This document shows, piece by piece, positions 40,801 to 49,871 of a stretch of DNA of 64,000 nt. The notes beneath the pieces are model-generated. The model did no database searches, was not told where the DNA came from, and worked only from the letters and a program-made list of their open reading frames with translations. The stretch's first letter is position 1. Each line of letters starts with the position of its first letter. This DNA comes from Enterococcus avium ATCC 14025 (lineage in GTDB: Bacteria > Bacillota > Bacilli > Lactobacillales > Enterococcaceae). The position numbers and the translations under genes are program-made. The stretch lies in assembly GCF_000406965.1 (NCBI RefSeq), contig NZ_KE136362.1, positions 226,236 to 290,235 on the forward strand. Direction: 5' to 3'.

Positions 40801-41446
40801 GCTTGGACCAGTCAACCTAAACGCCATCGAACAATACCAGCAAGTGGAAGAACGCTATGATTTCCTAACGACGCAGCGAGATGACTTATTATCGGCGAAG
40901 GAGCAGCTGTTCGAAACGATGGATGAAATGGATGATGAAGTTAAAACGCGTTTCTTCACGACCTTCCAAGCGATTCGTGAAAAATTCAATGTGGTTTTTC
41001 CAAATATGTTTGGCGGCGGTCGAGCGGAATTAGTATTGACAGATCCTGATGATTTATTGAATACCGGGATCGAAATCGAAGCTCAACCTCCAGGTAAAAA
41101 ACTGCAAAGTTTATCCCTGCTTTCTGGTGGTGAACGGGCCCTGACGGCGATTGCGTTACTATTCTCGATCATCCAAGTCCGTCCCGTACCGTTCTGTGTG
41201 TTAGACGAAGTCGAAGCGGCGTTGGATGAAGCAAATGTTGCCCGTTTTGGTCGCTATCTGAGTGCCTTTCAAAACGATACACAATTTATCGTGGTTACTC
41301 ATCGTAAAGGAACGATGGAAGCAGCAGATGTGCTTTATGGTGTCACAATGCAAGAATCCGGCGTCTCGAAAATTATTTCAGTGCGCCTTGAAGAAGTGAA
41401 GGAAGATGGGAAATTTCAAGTGAAGGAAGGGGAACTTCGGAAATGA
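37853..41446 (+). CDS. smc: Chromosome partition protein Smc
   Basis: Smc with ScpAB condenses and segregates the chromosome. The 1197-aa protein has Walker A GPNGSGKSN (31-39), a long coiled coil, a hinge (about 500-670), a second coiled coil, and a C-terminal head with signature LSGGERALTAIAL and Walker B FCVLDEVEAALDEANV. The start is TTG (37853) behind TAGGAGG. Its stop overlaps the next gene by 4 nt. The length is normal for Firmicutes Smc. Confidence 0.97.
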   Translation: MYLKRIEIAGFKSFADRTKIEFEEGVTAVIGPNGSGKSNITEAIRWVLGEQSAKSLRGGKMPDIIFAGSESRKQLNIAEVTVVLDNTDNYLPLGFSEVSVTRRYRRTGESDFFINKKACRLKDIQDLFMDSGLGKESFSIISQGKVEAIFASKPEDRRGIFEEAAGVLKYKQRKRKAEQKLFETEDNLSRVQDIIYELEDQLTPLAAQSEAAKEFLALKKELTATDVSLTVAKIKQTRDSWESAKTDFEELSKTVEEKSHFIQQTEQQLGMLREKRGSLDELLETGQQQLLHLSEALKQTEGQKALLSERSKNTQKTSAEYRETLNEQRKKKADAQANLQEVQTQQADKQTEKIALEKKIQQLTNEAEKYKKSPKELLEDLRGTYVELMQETANVSNELKYLERQYTQETAKNQQSVTRFEALRDQLEELTEQQSAAQTKTKTLEAQLTEEQEHYRRLAEEKNVAQQQLQKEQQLMYDMMSQVQQARARQKSLQEIQENYSGFYQGVRSVLQHKEQLSGIVGAVAELIEVPEKYTLAIETALGASAQHIIVENEKDARQGITFLKKQRSGRGTFLPLTTIKPRSLGAHHYQAIKDVDGFLGIASELVSFSENVAPVMQNLLGAIVIARDLDSANLLARQLRYQVRVVSLDGDVMNAGGSMTGGATKQGNRGNLFNQGHELAEWTKRYEEINQALQAKEAFVRDLQAKVADQTESLETLRTQGEQTRLAYQEAQSSEERVVTELTRLQKEQSLFSYEAKELESFLNDYQVQKETLEFKQVELKTQQDKINQEIQQLNEESDQLEEKRAGINAELSRLQADYAVLDERLLYLERQALGFEEQINELTNQIVNLENQLLALSSDSSDHEESEESLTQRLTELATAREHLQEQLAVWKEMRQGLQQQVDQADSELTEANREQKQLLARQSQADVQKNRYELKLDNALAYLQEEYSLTFEGAEAQADPEIDQQVAQTEVSRLKQAIEKLGPVNLNAIEQYQQVEERYDFLTTQRDDLLSAKEQLFETMDEMDDEVKTRFFTTFQAIREKFNVVFPNMFGGGRAELVLTDPDDLLNTGIEIEAQPPGKKLQSLSLLSGGERALTAIALLFSIIQVRPVPFCVLDEVEAALDEANVARFGRYLSAFQNDTQFIVVTHRKGTMEAADVLYGVTMQESGVSKIISVRLEEVKEDGKFQVKEGELRK

Positions 41447-42258
41447 TAAAATTAATCGCGATTGACTTAGATGGTACGCTATTGACGGATGCTAAAACAA
41501 TCTCTGATACAAATAAAGAAATATTGGCAAAAGCGAAAGCACGGGGTGTGAAGATTGTGATCTGTACAGGCCGTCCTTTAATCGCTATCAAGGATTACTT
41601 AGCAGAGCTAAATTTGCTTGATGCAGATGATTATTCGATCACTTTCAACGGCGGGTTAATCCAGACCAATACCGGTGAGATTTTAGGCAAGACAGCGATG
41701 GATTTGGCAGATGTAAAACATATCCATCAGCTGTTAGAAAAAATTGATTTACCGATGGATGTTTTATCAGATGCTTTATGTTTTCAGCTTGAGACATCAG
41801 CGGCTCATCCTTCAATCTATCCAACGATGAACAAGGCTTTAACTTACGTTTCGAAAACGATAGAAGCATTAAAAGAGGATGCGCTATACAATAAAGTTGT
41901 CTCAGCTGTGGATGTGGATTATTTAGATCAGCAGATGGCGTTGATCCCAGCAGAAGAATATGAGCGCTTTGAGATATTTAAAACACGGCCAAACTTACTA
42001 GAGTTTATGCCAAAGGGCGTGACTAAAGCCTTTGGTCTCTCTGTTTTAGGAGAACATCTCGGGATCGCAGCGAATGAAATGATGGCCTTAGGTGATGAAG
42101 CCAATGACTTATCCATGATTAATTATGCTGGTATGGGTGTAGCGATGGAAAATGCTACTGACGGCGTTAAAACGGCGGCCAATTTTGTCACTAGAACGAA
42201 TCAAGCGGATGGGGTGGCACATGCCATTCAAAAATTCGTATTCGATGAATGGAAATAA
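41443..42258 (+). CDS. Cof-type HAD phosphatase
   Basis: The 271-aa protein is a Cof/type IIB HAD hydrolase: motif I IAIDLDGTLL near the N-terminus, motif II VICTGRP, and C-terminal motifs KAFGLSVLGEHLGI and MALGDEANDLSMI. The family dephosphorylates sugar phosphates, FMN or PLP; the substrate is not deducible. The ATG overlaps the smc stop (4 nt), and ftsY follows after 13 nt, so it is an operon member. Confidence 0.9.
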   Translation: MIKLIAIDLDGTLLTDAKTISDTNKEILAKAKARGVKIVICTGRPLIAIKDYLAELNLLDADDYSITFNGGLIQTNTGEILGKTAMDLADVKHIHQLLEKIDLPMDVLSDALCFQLETSAAHPSIYPTMNKALTYVSKTIEALKEDALYNKVVSAVDVDYLDQQMALIPAEEYERFEIFKTRPNLLEFMPKGVTKAFGLSVLGEHLGIAANEMMALGDEANDLSMINYAGMGVAMENATDGVKTAANFVTRTNQADGVAHAIQKFVFDEWK

Positions 42259-42271
42259 GGGGGGATTTTAC

Positions 42272-43654
42272 ATGGGATTATTTGACCGCATAAAAAAAGC
42301 CTTTAGTGGTGAACAGAATGAAGAACCTGAAAAGCAAGAAGAAGTCGTTGAAGATCAATCAGTCTCCGAGGATCGCGATGAGGTAGAAACCGGGGAAGTA
42401 GTTGAAACACCAAGCAGTGAAGAATCCACTGCTGATACGGATGAGGAGCAAGAAGGGAAACCGGAAGAATCGTTTGAGCAAATCGAAAAATCAATGGAGC
42501 TTCCGCAAGAAATACCAACACAAGAATCAAAAAGTGATGATTTAGAAGTAAAAGAAGAGCCTGTCGATTCAGCAATTGGTAGTGAAGAAGTTCAGGTTGA
42601 ACAGACAGAAATTGAATCCACACCTATAGAACTGAAAACAGAATCGGAATCGATAGAAGTTTCAGAGCTGGAATCTGAAAACATAGTTCCTGCTGAACCT
42701 GAGCAACCGGAAGAAACCGTTCAAGAGAAATACGACAAAGGTCTAGAGAAGACTCGAAAATCATTTGGTGAACGAATGAATGAGTTGTTTGCTCGTTTCC
42801 GTCGAGTGGATGAGGATTTCTTCGAAGATTTGGAAGAAACCTTGATCGGTGCCGATGTTGGTTTCGATACTGCTATCAAACTAACAGATTCATTACGGCA
42901 AGAGGTCAAGCTGAAAAATGCTAAGAAACCGGCTCAAGTTCAAAATGTCATCATTGAGAAATTGGTCGACATTTATGAAGCGGAAGGCATCAACGAGAAT
43001 AATGCAATTAATCTGCAAAACGATGGATTGAGTGTGATTTTGTTCGTGGGTGTGAATGGGACTGGTAAAACTACCAGTATTGGAAAATTAGCGAACCAAT
43101 ACAAAAACGAAGGCAAGAAAGTCTTACTGGCTGCAGCAGATACGTTTCGTGCAGGTGCGATTGATCAATTAGTTGTTTGGGGGCAGCGTTCAGGTGTTGA
43201 AGTTGTTCGCGGCAATGCCGGCGGTGATCCAGCAGCTGTAGTATTTGATGCTGTTGACAAAGCTAAGAAGGAAAATTATGATGTTCTGCTGATTGATACT
43301 GCAGGAAGATTACAGAATAAAGTCAATTTAATGAACGAGCTGGAGAAAATCAAACGCGTCATTCAACGAGAATTTCCAACAGCTCCTCATGAAGTGTTAT
43401 TGGTCGTAGATGCGACGACAGGACAAAATGCGCTAGTTCAAGCACGACAATTTAAAGAAACAACAGACGTTACTGGTTTGGTCTTAACGAAATTGGATGG
43501 AACAGCTAAGGGTGGTATTGTTTTGGCAATTCGCAATGAGTTGCATTTGCCTGTTAAATTAGTTGGTCTAGGAGAAGGCTTAAATGATCTGGAAGCTTTT
43601 AACCCAAATGATTTCGCAGTCGGTCTGTTTAAAGGATTATTGAAAGAAGAGTAA
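42272..43654 (+). CDS. ftsY: Signal recognition particle receptor FtsY
   Basis: FtsY receives SRP-ribosome complexes at the membrane. The 460-aa protein has an acidic, repetitive N-terminal A domain of about 150 residues rich in Glu/Ser, followed by the N domain and the G domain (GVNGTGKTTSIGKL near 260; LIDTAGR; TKLDGTAKGG). I start at the ATG 42272 (MGLFDRIKKAFSG) behind AAGGGGGG; the frame is open upstream but overlaps the phosphatase gene. It ends at a strong terminator. Confidence 0.95.
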   Translation: MGLFDRIKKAFSGEQNEEPEKQEEVVEDQSVSEDRDEVETGEVVETPSSEESTADTDEEQEGKPEESFEQIEKSMELPQEIPTQESKSDDLEVKEEPVDSAIGSEEVQVEQTEIESTPIELKTESESIEVSELESENIVPAEPEQPEETVQEKYDKGLEKTRKSFGERMNELFARFRRVDEDFFEDLEETLIGADVGFDTAIKLTDSLRQEVKLKNAKKPAQVQNVIIEKLVDIYEAEGINENNAINLQNDGLSVILFVGVNGTGKTTSIGKLANQYKNEGKKVLLAAADTFRAGAIDQLVVWGQRSGVEVVRGNAGGDPAAVVFDAVDKAKKENYDVLLIDTAGRLQNKVNLMNELEKIKRVIQREFPTAPHEVLLVVDATTGQNALVQARQFKETTDVTGLVLTKLDGTAKGGIVLAIRNELHLPVKLVGLGEGLNDLEAFNPNDFAVGLFKGLLKEE

Positions 43655-43690
43655 AAAAGAGCTGTTGAGTCCACCTCAACAGCTCTTTTT
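43653..43690 (+). terminator. Terminator after ftsY
   Basis: A 14-bp stem (43656-43669 with 43675-43688) has a 5-nt loop and a T-run. Confidence 0.9.
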
Positions 43691-43749
43691 GCAATTTTTA
43701 AAGTATAGATGTTAGTTACAAATAATGATTGGCTGTTTAGCAAAATGGG

Positions 43750-43947
43750 CTAGTGCTTTTCTTGAAAGTAAGGTGGAACGTGTAGACTGACCTTGTTTTG
43801 TCGGGCATTCGCGTCCATTATCTTCTGGATATCATCGCAATGAAATTGGTGCTGACGATGTGGGCGCAGCATTACAAATTCTTTAGTCCCACTCTTTTGA
43901 CTTAGATGAGAGGGATCGTTTGTCATCGATTGATTTTTTTCCTGCAT
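43750..43947 (-). CDS. Small protein of unknown function
   Basis: This 65-aa minus-strand reading frame starts MQEKNQSMTNDPSH and is preceded by TGGAGG eight nt before the ATG, which supports translation. It is hydrophilic and His-rich (RPHRQHQFHCDD), with one Cys and no signal peptide or membrane segment. I do not recognise it. It is isolated between the ftsY terminator and gshAB, and no clear promoter was seen. Confidence 0.5.
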   Translation of the reverse strand: MQEKNQSMTNDPSHLSQKSGTKEFVMLRPHRQHQFHCDDIQKIMDANARQNKVSLHVPPYFQEKH

Positions 43948-44066
43948 AAGCTAGGCCTCCATTCTTTTTAATAAAAGACGTGTAGTGATTTTTTTGATTA
44001 ATCTTTTTGTTATTAAGATTTAATCATATTATCATATTTAATACTATCTTTTTTTAAGCATTTTCG

Positions 44067-44095
44067 TTCTGTTTCTGGATATTCTTCTATATAAT
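44067..44095 (+). promoter_or_regulatory. Promoter of gshAB
   Basis: TTCTGT (44067-44072) and a consensus TATAAT (44090-44095) are 17 bp apart, 24 bp before the start codon. Confidence 0.65.
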
Positions 44096-44119
44096 GTAGC
44101 ATGGGAGGGCTATGGACAA

Positions 44120-46381
44120 ATGAATACAAAAAAAATGATGACACAAGAAAAGGTGAAGCCTTTTTTACTGCAAGCGCGTTATGGAATTGAAAAGGAAAGC
44201 CAAAGAGTGACTTTAGACGGAGATCTTGTACAGACCGATCATCCGACATCTGTAGGAAATCGGAGCTTTCATCCTTATATTCAAACAGATTTTTCTGAAA
44301 CACAATTGGAGTTGATTACGCCAGTTACTGAGTCTGTTGACGAAGTATTGGCTTATTTAGAAGCGATTCATGATGTGGCGCAACGGAGTATGCCAAAGGA
44401 TGAGATGATGTGGCCATTTTCTATGCCGCCAGCACTTCCGGAGAATGAAGGAGATATTCAGATAGCGAAATTAGAGCGACATGCGGATGTTTTGTATCGT
44501 CGGTATCTAGCTCGTGAATACGGCAAGCGGAAGCAAATGGTAAGTGGGATTCATTTTAATTTTGAATATGGCTTAGATTTGATTCGGCAATTGCATTTAG
44601 CATGCGAGGAAGAGGTTTCAATGGAGGTCTTCAAGACTCGTTTATATATGAAAATCGCTCGCAATTTTTTACGTTATCGTTGGCTGCTGACCTATTTATT
44701 TGGAGCAAGTCCACTTAGCGAAGCACGCTATTTTGATGATGAAGATCGTCCAAAGGAGCCTGTTCGCAGTATTCGTACCAGTCATTATGGGTATGTGAAT
44801 AAGCCAGATGTGCAGGTCTCTTATGAAACTTTGTCGCGATATAGTGAAGATCTCGCTGAGAATGTTGCCTTAGGTCGTTTGTCTGAAGAAAAAGAATTTT
44901 ATGCGCCAATCAGGATGCGTGGAGGCAAAAAAGTTGCAGATCTATTTCATACAGGAATTCGTTATGTGGAATTACGTAATATTGATTTGAATCCCTTTGA
45001 CCGCGTCGGAATTGATGCAGCTGAGATTGAATTCATCCATTTGTTCATGCTCTATTTACTATGGACAGACGAAAAATTACCAGCAGATGAATGGGTAGCT
45101 GAAGGTAATCGTATTAGTGATGTGGTTTCTTTAGAGAATCCTGCAAAAACAACGGCTTATTTAACAGAAGGACAAGCGATTTTTGCTGAAATGCTGCAAA
45201 TGGTGGATGAATTAGAAATAGAGGGTGCCGAACTGCTGAAGAAATATCAAGCATGGCTGGATTATCCGGAAGAAACGCTAGCTGCAAGAATATTAGCCCT
45301 GGATGAAGCAAACGGTCAAGCTGCTGTAGCAACTGAATTGGGGCGTAAGTTTTATGAACAGGCTTGGGCGTATCCGTATCAATTGGCGGGCTTTCAAGAA
45401 ATGGAACTGTCAACACAGAATTTATTATTTGATGCGATTCAAAAGGGGATCGAAACAGAAGTGCTGGATCGACAAGATCAATTTGTGAAACTACAGCACG
45501 ACGAACATCAGGAATTTGTCAAAAATGGCAATATGACTAGCAAAGACACATATATTGCGCCATTATTGATGGCAAATAAAACAGTCACTAAAATCGTACT
45601 ATCTCGAGCGGGTTTTCGTGTGCCAGATGGTGAAACGTTTGGTTCGATGGATGACGCGAAGAAGGCCTATCCGCGATTTGCTCAAAAAGCGTTTGTCATT
45701 AAACCAAAATCAACGAATTATGGCTTAGGCATTACGATCTTTAAGGGTGAAACGTCAATAACCGATTTCAATGCAGGTTTAGCACTGGCTTTTGCAGAAG
45801 ACGATGAAATCATTATTGAAGAATTTCTGCCAGGAACGGAATACCGATTTTTTGTGATTGATCATCAAGTAAAGGCCGTTTTACTGCGAATACCAGCGAA
45901 TGTAATTGGTGATGGTGAACGTTCAATCGAAGAATTAGTTGCTGAAAAGAATGACAACCCTTTACGAGGGACGAATCATCGGTCACCATTAGAGAAAATC
46001 CAATTAGGTGATTTGGAGCAGTTAATGTTGAAAGAACAAGGATTGCGAATCGACAGTATTCCTGAAAAAGGTCAACAGGTCTTCTTGAGAGAAAATTCAA
46101 ATGTATCCACCGGCGGAGACTCCATTGATGTTACGGATGATATTCATGAAAGCTATAAGCAGCTGGCGGTAGATGCAGTAGAAGTACTAGGCGCCAGCAT
46201 CAGCGGCATTGATTTGATCATCCCTGATAAGGACAAGCCATATGAGACACACGAGGATTATGGAATTATCGAAGCAAATTTCAATCCGATGATGCACATG
46301 CATATCTATCCCTATGCTGGGAAGAGTCGGCGTTTAACGTTGGATGTGCTGCGTTTCTTATATCCTGAAATGACAATCTAA
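44120..46381 (+). CDS. gshAB: Bifunctional glutamate-cysteine ligase/glutathione synthetase
   Basis: This fused enzyme makes glutathione in two steps. The 753-aa protein has an N-terminal gamma-glutamylcysteine ligase domain (about residues 1-430, with RYGIEKESQRV and GIHFNFEYG) and a C-terminal ATP-grasp domain (about 490-753, VIKPKSTNYGLGITIF; IIEANFNPMMHMHIYP). The fusion (also called gshF) is typical of enterococci, streptococci and Listeria. The gene stands alone with its own promoter and terminator. Confidence 0.95.
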   Translation: MNTKKMMTQEKVKPFLLQARYGIEKESQRVTLDGDLVQTDHPTSVGNRSFHPYIQTDFSETQLELITPVTESVDEVLAYLEAIHDVAQRSMPKDEMMWPFSMPPALPENEGDIQIAKLERHADVLYRRYLAREYGKRKQMVSGIHFNFEYGLDLIRQLHLACEEEVSMEVFKTRLYMKIARNFLRYRWLLTYLFGASPLSEARYFDDEDRPKEPVRSIRTSHYGYVNKPDVQVSYETLSRYSEDLAENVALGRLSEEKEFYAPIRMRGGKKVADLFHTGIRYVELRNIDLNPFDRVGIDAAEIEFIHLFMLYLLWTDEKLPADEWVAEGNRISDVVSLENPAKTTAYLTEGQAIFAEMLQMVDELEIEGAELLKKYQAWLDYPEETLAARILALDEANGQAAVATELGRKFYEQAWAYPYQLAGFQEMELSTQNLLFDAIQKGIETEVLDRQDQFVKLQHDEHQEFVKNGNMTSKDTYIAPLLMANKTVTKIVLSRAGFRVPDGETFGSMDDAKKAYPRFAQKAFVIKPKSTNYGLGITIFKGETSITDFNAGLALAFAEDDEIIIEEFLPGTEYRFFVIDHQVKAVLLRIPANVIGDGERSIEELVAEKNDNPLRGTNHRSPLEKIQLGDLEQLMLKEQGLRIDSIPEKGQQVFLRENSNVSTGGDSIDVTDDIHESYKQLAVDAVEVLGASISGIDLIIPDKDKPYETHEDYGIIEANFNPMMHMHIYPYAGKSRRLTLDVLRFLYPEMTI

Positions 46382-46384
46382 AAA

Positions 46385-46422
46385 AAATAAATCCACGCTG
46401 CATTGGCAACGTGGATTTATTT
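46385..46422. terminator. Bidirectional terminator after gshAB
   Basis: A perfect 13-bp stem (46385-46397 with 46410-46422) has an A-run and a T-run. It overlaps the last codons of the minus-strand gene. Confidence 0.85.
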
Positions 46423-46962
46423 TGCATAATAGTTGTGAATGAATGTATCAATCGCTGACAATGAATCAGAAAATAAAACCAACTGCCGATCCTCCTTTGA
46501 TAAAAAGGCTTGCTCCACCATCTGATCAAAAAATGCCTGCAACAGCTGATAGTAGTTTTTTACATCAAAGAAAATACAGGGATTATTATTCTGTCCAACT
46601 CGTGCCCACGAAAAGGCTTCACTGATTTCTTCGAGAGTTCCCACACCGCCTGGTAATGCCAGACAAACATCGCTATGCTGCATCAAGGCCTTTTTGCGTT
46701 CATCCAAGTCGTTAACAGTAATCATTTCTGTTAGTCCAGTGTGTATACGTTCGGTATCTTGTAAAAATTTTGGCATGATGCCAATTACTTTTCTATTCCC
46801 AGCCAAGACGCTATCAGCTACTACGCCCATTAAGCCTAGTCTACTGCCACCATAGATGAGCTCGTGATTATTTTCGACAATCCATTGTCCTAATTCCTTT
46901 GCGGCCGCTAGGTAGGCAGGATCTGCTCCAAGGTGAGCACCGCAGTATACAGCGATGCGCAT
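46417..46962 (-). CDS. LOG-family (TIGR00730) nucleotide-binding protein
   Basis: The 181-aa Rossmann-like protein has the LOG motif PGGVGTLEE and the upstream GGSRLGLMG (usually GGGxxGLMG). Homologues release cytokinin-type bases from nucleoside monophosphates or hydrolyse AMP; the function in bacteria is mostly untested. It starts behind AGGAGG on minus. It shares the strand with the unknown gene 46 nt upstream and may be cotranscribed. Confidence 0.85.
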   Translation of the reverse strand: MRIAVYCGAHLGADPAYLAAAKELGQWIVENNHELIYGGSRLGLMGVVADSVLAGNRKVIGIMPKFLQDTERIHTGLTEMITVNDLDERKKALMQHSDVCLALPGGVGTLEEISEAFSWARVGQNNNPCIFFDVKNYYQLLQAFFDQMVEQAFLSKEDRQLVLFSDSLSAIDTFIHNYYAK

Positions 46963-47008
46963 ATGATCGCCTCCTATTGGATTTAAGAATCCGTTTATTC
47001 GGGTGAAA

Positions 47009-47410
47009 TTAGAGCTCTTCCAACTCGATTGTTTGTTTTGTCTCTTCGACAGTCAGGCCAGTCTTTTCTTCCCACCAAGCTTTCATTTCTTTTTCGTAAT
47101 TATCGGGGAAGCGATTGACGGTATCAATCAGGGGTTCGCCTTGGATCTTCGCGTGGGGAAAGTTCATAGCTAGATTGAATTTCAATTCTTTCAGTAGGCT
47201 GTAGTATTGGAACATCATATAATACATCTCTTCATCATCACCGCTAGCCAATACTAGCGCCGCGCGATCAAGCATGAAACCTAAACTTCGCATCATAAAT
47301 AAGAAGCCTGGTAGTTCTTCTCTTTCGATATCATCAACTTCCTTTAAAATATCAATGTGCAGATCAAGCGCTTGCAATAAATCAGTTTGCAAATTGTGAT
47401 AAGTAACCAT
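47009..47410 (-). CDS. Conserved-looking protein of unknown function
   Basis: The 133-aa protein is mostly helical and acidic, without signal peptide or membrane segment. A hydrophobic patch (GFLFMMRSLGFMLDRAALVLASG) and a Met/Tyr-rich segment (EEMYYMMFQYYSLLKEL) stand out. I do not recognise the family. It has a strong AAGGAGGGG site and an extended -10 promoter upstream (47499-47507), so it is very likely expressed. Confidence 0.65.
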   Translation of the reverse strand: MVTYHNLQTDLLQALDLHIDILKEVDDIEREELPGFLFMMRSLGFMLDRAALVLASGDDEEMYYMMFQYYSLLKELKFNLAMNFPHAKIQGEPLIDTVNRFPDNYEKEMKAWWEEKTGLTVEETKQTIELEEL

Positions 47411-47498
47411 TTAGATCCCCTCCTTTTTGTCTTCCAGAAAAAATAAATCTGTTTAATAAAACTTGTAAATAAACAGTTTGAATAATTTCTCTTATTTA

Positions 47499-47507
47499 AG
47501 TATAGCA
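47499..47507 (-). promoter_or_regulatory. Extended -10 promoter on minus strand
   Basis: Read on minus, TGC-TATACT (47499-47507) is a TGn-extended -10, about 90 bp before the unknown gene ending at 47009. Confidence 0.55.
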
Positions 47508-47597
47508 CAGACATAAAATTTCCAAATCAACATTTCAGCTTTTGACTCGCATTATTGTGGTGAGTTGTGTAAAGTAGACCAAGAAGGAGGCTGAGAG

Positions 47598-48497
47598 ATG
47601 GGAAAATTAGCGGTGATCACAGATTTACATGCCGATATCAATCACCTTGGCGCGTCAGAGTTGACCAAGCTTTTTGAGTTGTTGCAGGAATATGGAGCAA
47701 CCCGCTTACACTTTGCTGGTGATACGGCTAATAAGATCGATCAGACACTAGCGATCAATCATTTTTTTCGCTCACGTGGGCTGCCAACAACCTTTAATTT
47801 AGGAAATCATGAGATGGGAAATGTTAAAGGAGAGCAGATGATTGAGCATTATCCTGACAGCCATTTTCTGAATCTACGCTATGTACCGTTGAATCAGCAA
47901 ACCGTATTATTAGGCTTTAATGGCTGGTACGATTATGGCTTTTCTGAGCTTAGGGATCCGCAGCAAATTCGTTCGATCAAGAATATTTATTGGTTTGATC
48001 GAATTATTGAACGCTTCTCTGATGATCAGACGGTGGATAAAGCTATCTTAAGTCAATTGCACACTGTCTTAGATGATTTGGAGCAAAAAAAATATCAAAT
48101 TATTTTAGCAACGCATTTTGTGCCGAAGGAAGAATTTATCGTGCACCTCAACGGAAAATATCAGATTTGGAATAAATTGAACGCTTTTTTAGGTTCTCAA
48201 GGTTTAGGAGAATTATTGGATCAATATTCCAATATTCAGCAGGTCGTGTTTGGACATACTCATCGGCGCTTTGCTGATCAAAAGATTCAAGGAACGACCT
48301 ATAGCTGTCGGCCATTAGGGTATTATTATGAATGGGGAATCACACGGGATTTCGTTTTGGACAATCAATTAGCAGAAGTCTTTATTCCCATGAAAATGCG
48401 TAGCCTATTGAATAAGTATCAAGCGGAATTTGCCGCTTATAAAGAGGCCCACTTAATCGAAGAATTTCGAAAAGCAGTGACGTTGATTGCTTATTGA
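47598..48497 (+). CDS. Metallophosphoesterase (TIGR03729-like)
   Basis: The 299-aa protein has the dimetal phosphoesterase motifs in order: D9-x-H11 (TDLHAD), GDTAN, GNHE, ATHF and GHTH. The closest group I recall is the putative phosphoesterase family TIGR03729; the substrate is unknown. Start behind AAGGAGG. The next two genes follow closely on the same strand, suggesting a three-gene operon. Confidence 0.85.
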   Translation: MGKLAVITDLHADINHLGASELTKLFELLQEYGATRLHFAGDTANKIDQTLAINHFFRSRGLPTTFNLGNHEMGNVKGEQMIEHYPDSHFLNLRYVPLNQQTVLLGFNGWYDYGFSELRDPQQIRSIKNIYWFDRIIERFSDDQTVDKAILSQLHTVLDDLEQKKYQIILATHFVPKEEFIVHLNGKYQIWNKLNAFLGSQGLGELLDQYSNIQQVVFGHTHRRFADQKIQGTTYSCRPLGYYYEWGITRDFVLDNQLAEVFIPMKMRSLLNKYQAEFAAYKEAHLIEEFRKAVTLIAY

Positions 48498-48524
48498 TTT
48501 TGTATTAATTGGAAGGGATTTTTT

Positions 48525-49871
48525 ATGGAAACAATGAAACGTTTTTTTAGACAATTTACTCAGACGACACCATTCGTATTAGCCAATACGATGATTGTTA
48601 TACCGTATTTACTTTTTATGCATCTTATCAATTATCAATCTTCCGTTACGGTATTGCCGTTTGTTTTGTTTTATACTTTTCGAGTAACTGGGATTTTTTT
48701 GATACGAGGATTGTATCGCTCGATTGATCAATATACGTTATTGATGGTGTCACTCTTAATAGGTGGAATTGGTTCATTTCTAACATTAATTGGAGCATTA
48801 CATTTTACTTTCTATTTATTTGGCAGTATCTTTTTAGGACTAAGCGCAGCATGGTTGCCCCCAGCAAATACGAGCGTAACTTATCTTGAAAAGTCTAAAG
48901 GCTTTCAAACGATGAGTAGTCACCGCTATTTGGCAGCACTGATCGTTTTAGTTCCTTTATTTTTTGGAACGACGCTCTCCTTAACGCTTCAAGCGGTGAT
49001 TGTACCGAGTATCGTTACGTTTTATTTTGTTTGTGCATACCATACTGTAAAGCACTATCCGCATTATGAAATGGATTTTAAGGAGTTAACAAAACAGTTT
49101 TTTTCTATTTCAGAACTAATTTGGTTCCTATTGTTTTTTGCGGCACTCTTTTTACTTCGTAGCGGTCGTTTGCTATTTAATGAGTCCATGCTGGATTATG
49201 CGATTATCTTATTCGCTGGTATTTTTATGTTAGCTATTGTTGTGGTGAATCAAGCAAAAGATCATTGGAAACTACCACTTTGGCAAAATATGTTAACATT
49301 TCTTAATGGTATGCTGGGCAACTTTATTTTTCTCTTCGGAGCCTTTTATGTTGCTGTCTATAAAGGTGCCGCCGCGCAAGGAACGTATTTGTTTTTACCA
49401 TATTTGGTAGGTGTAATCAGTTCGCTAGTTTTGGCTGGCAGCGTACGTCGCTATTTCAAAAATGATTTGCTTGTTCAACTTGTGGGTTTAGCTGCAGGGT
49501 TAGTATTGTTGAGTGTTCGCTTCATGTTTCCAATCGCGATTTTTGTCTTGACCTTTTTTCAAAAAGGTACAAGTGCGTGGTTAAATCGCTTATATTATCA
49601 AACGGAAACAATCGAACCGCAGCAACGCCTTACTGCGAAGTATTCAACATCAAATAAGGGCAGTATCACTCACCAGTTTATCTTGATGTTTTTGTTATTG
49701 ATCACGCTGCAATTAAAAAAACTACCAATCAAAGATATTTTTTTACTGCGCAGCTTGCACACACCGGAGATCCTTGCAACAATGGATATAGTGAAATTTA
49801 CTTCGATCATTCTTTTATTGATTGGTCTTTGCTGGATTGGAAGGGTTGGAAAACATGCGTTTGATCATTGA
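48525..49871 (+). CDS. Polytopic membrane protein (MFS-like)
   Basis: This 448-aa hydrophobic protein has about 12-14 membrane segments spread evenly along its length and short charged loops (ARYxxS-type motifs are absent). The overall size and spacing suggest a transporter, possibly of the major facilitator type, but I see no family motif that fixes this. The start follows GGAAGGG. The end overlaps the next gene by 17 nt. The substrate is unknown. Confidence 0.65.
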   Translation: METMKRFFRQFTQTTPFVLANTMIVIPYLLFMHLINYQSSVTVLPFVLFYTFRVTGIFLIRGLYRSIDQYTLLMVSLLIGGIGSFLTLIGALHFTFYLFGSIFLGLSAAWLPPANTSVTYLEKSKGFQTMSSHRYLAALIVLVPLFFGTTLSLTLQAVIVPSIVTFYFVCAYHTVKHYPHYEMDFKELTKQFFSISELIWFLLFFAALFLLRSGRLLFNESMLDYAIILFAGIFMLAIVVVNQAKDHWKLPLWQNMLTFLNGMLGNFIFLFGAFYVAVYKGAAAQGTYLFLPYLVGVISSLVLAGSVRRYFKNDLLVQLVGLAAGLVLLSVRFMFPIAIFVLTFFQKGTSAWLNRLYYQTETIEPQQRLTAKYSTSNKGSITHQFILMFLLLITLQLKKLPIKDIFLLRSLHTPEILATMDIVKFTSIILLLIGLCWIGRVGKHAFDH

